Position numbers and translations under genes: made by a program | NCBI GenBank assembly: GCA_021825655.1 | Contig: JAKAGU010000009.1 | Location: 670 to 34,324, forward strand | Length of the DNA stretch: 33,655 bases | Direction of reading: 5' to 3' | From: a bacterium | GTDB lineage: Bacteria > Patescibacteriota > Doudnabacteria > UBA920 | Shown: positions 33,303 through 33,655 of the stretch, piece after piece | How the letters are laid out: each line of letters begins with the position of its first letter | How positions within the stretch are numbered: position 1 is the stretch's first letter | The notes under the pieces: model-generated | Seen by the model: only the letters and a program-made list of their open reading frames with translations | What the model was told of the DNA's origin: nothing | Database searches by the model: none

Positions 33303-33303
33303 C

Positions 33304-33655
33304 ATGCCTGAAGTTTTAACCTCCCCCGGGTTCGGGGCGGAAAAAAAAGATTCGGCAAAAAAAGAAATTGAACATGCCGTCAGTCTCTTAGTGGATTTAC
33401 TTGACCCGGAAGGCCCTTACCGATGGGACCTGCCTCCTAAGCCGCTTCAGGTAGGAGACGAAAATTACCAATATTTTGTCTGCAGAGACAGCGCGTATTT
33501 GGGGCAAGTGCTGGCTTTAACCAGTCTGGTAAGAAGCGAAGCCCTGCCCAGAGATCAGCAAAATCGGGTTGAGGACGCTTTGGCCAACATACGAGCAGTC
33601 AACCGGCAGTCCGGGCTTAGAACCCCGGAAGATATGGTGATTTTGAAAGATAGGA
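33304..33655 (+). CDS. Uncharacterised protein, truncated at window end
   Basis: ATG 2 nt after the tmk stop; open to the end of window: MPEVLTSPGFGAEKKDSAKKEIEHAVSLLVDLLDPEGPYRWDLPPKPLQVGDENYQYFVCRDSAYLGQVLALTSLV... Confidence 0.65.
   Translation, partial: MPEVLTSPGFGAEKKDSAKKEIEHAVSLLVDLLDPEGPYRWDLPPKPLQVGDENYQYFVCRDSAYLGQVLALTSLVRSEALPRDQQNRVEDALANIRAVNRQSGLRTPEDMVILKDR

Noticed and set aside
1-33655. tRNA, rRNA, tmRNA or RNase P genes
   Set aside because: No convincing cloverleaf/TPsiC-loop context or rRNA-like sequence was found by eye; a tRNAscan/Infernal run would be needed to exclude them formally.

Overview
The window looks like a compact bacterial chromosome segment. Its gene complement and style resemble Patescibacteria/CPR, but that is an inference and no taxonomic marker was tested. 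Most of it is ordinary housekeeping: htpX/lemA, secA, gatCAB, miaA, a cupredoxin, holB-like, a BNR-type lipoprotein, frr, rseP, an editing-less proS, mreBCD, PBP2, folD, a response regulator, secE/nusG/rplK/SPFH/rplA, dcd, a minus-strand nucleotide-metabolism operon (HD, CYTH, thyA, NUDIX, NDT, HAD, folA), and a kinase plus tmk. The most unusual region is about 24.1-27.65 kb. There, four separate minus-strand genes or gene pairs of mostly unknown function (one is NlpC/P60-like) are each preceded by the same arrangement: a 26-29 codon leader ORF, then an intrinsic terminator hairpin with a U-tract, then a Shine-Dalgarno sequence and the gene. In at least two of them (leaders A and C) the sequence allows mutually exclusive 1:2, 2:3 and 3:4 pairings, the signature of ribosome-mediated transcription attenuation. 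Segment 2 always lies in the last codons of the leader ORF. Leader C is the strongest case because no upstream gene exists that its terminator could serve. All pairings were found by eye. No folding, homology search or expression data were available.
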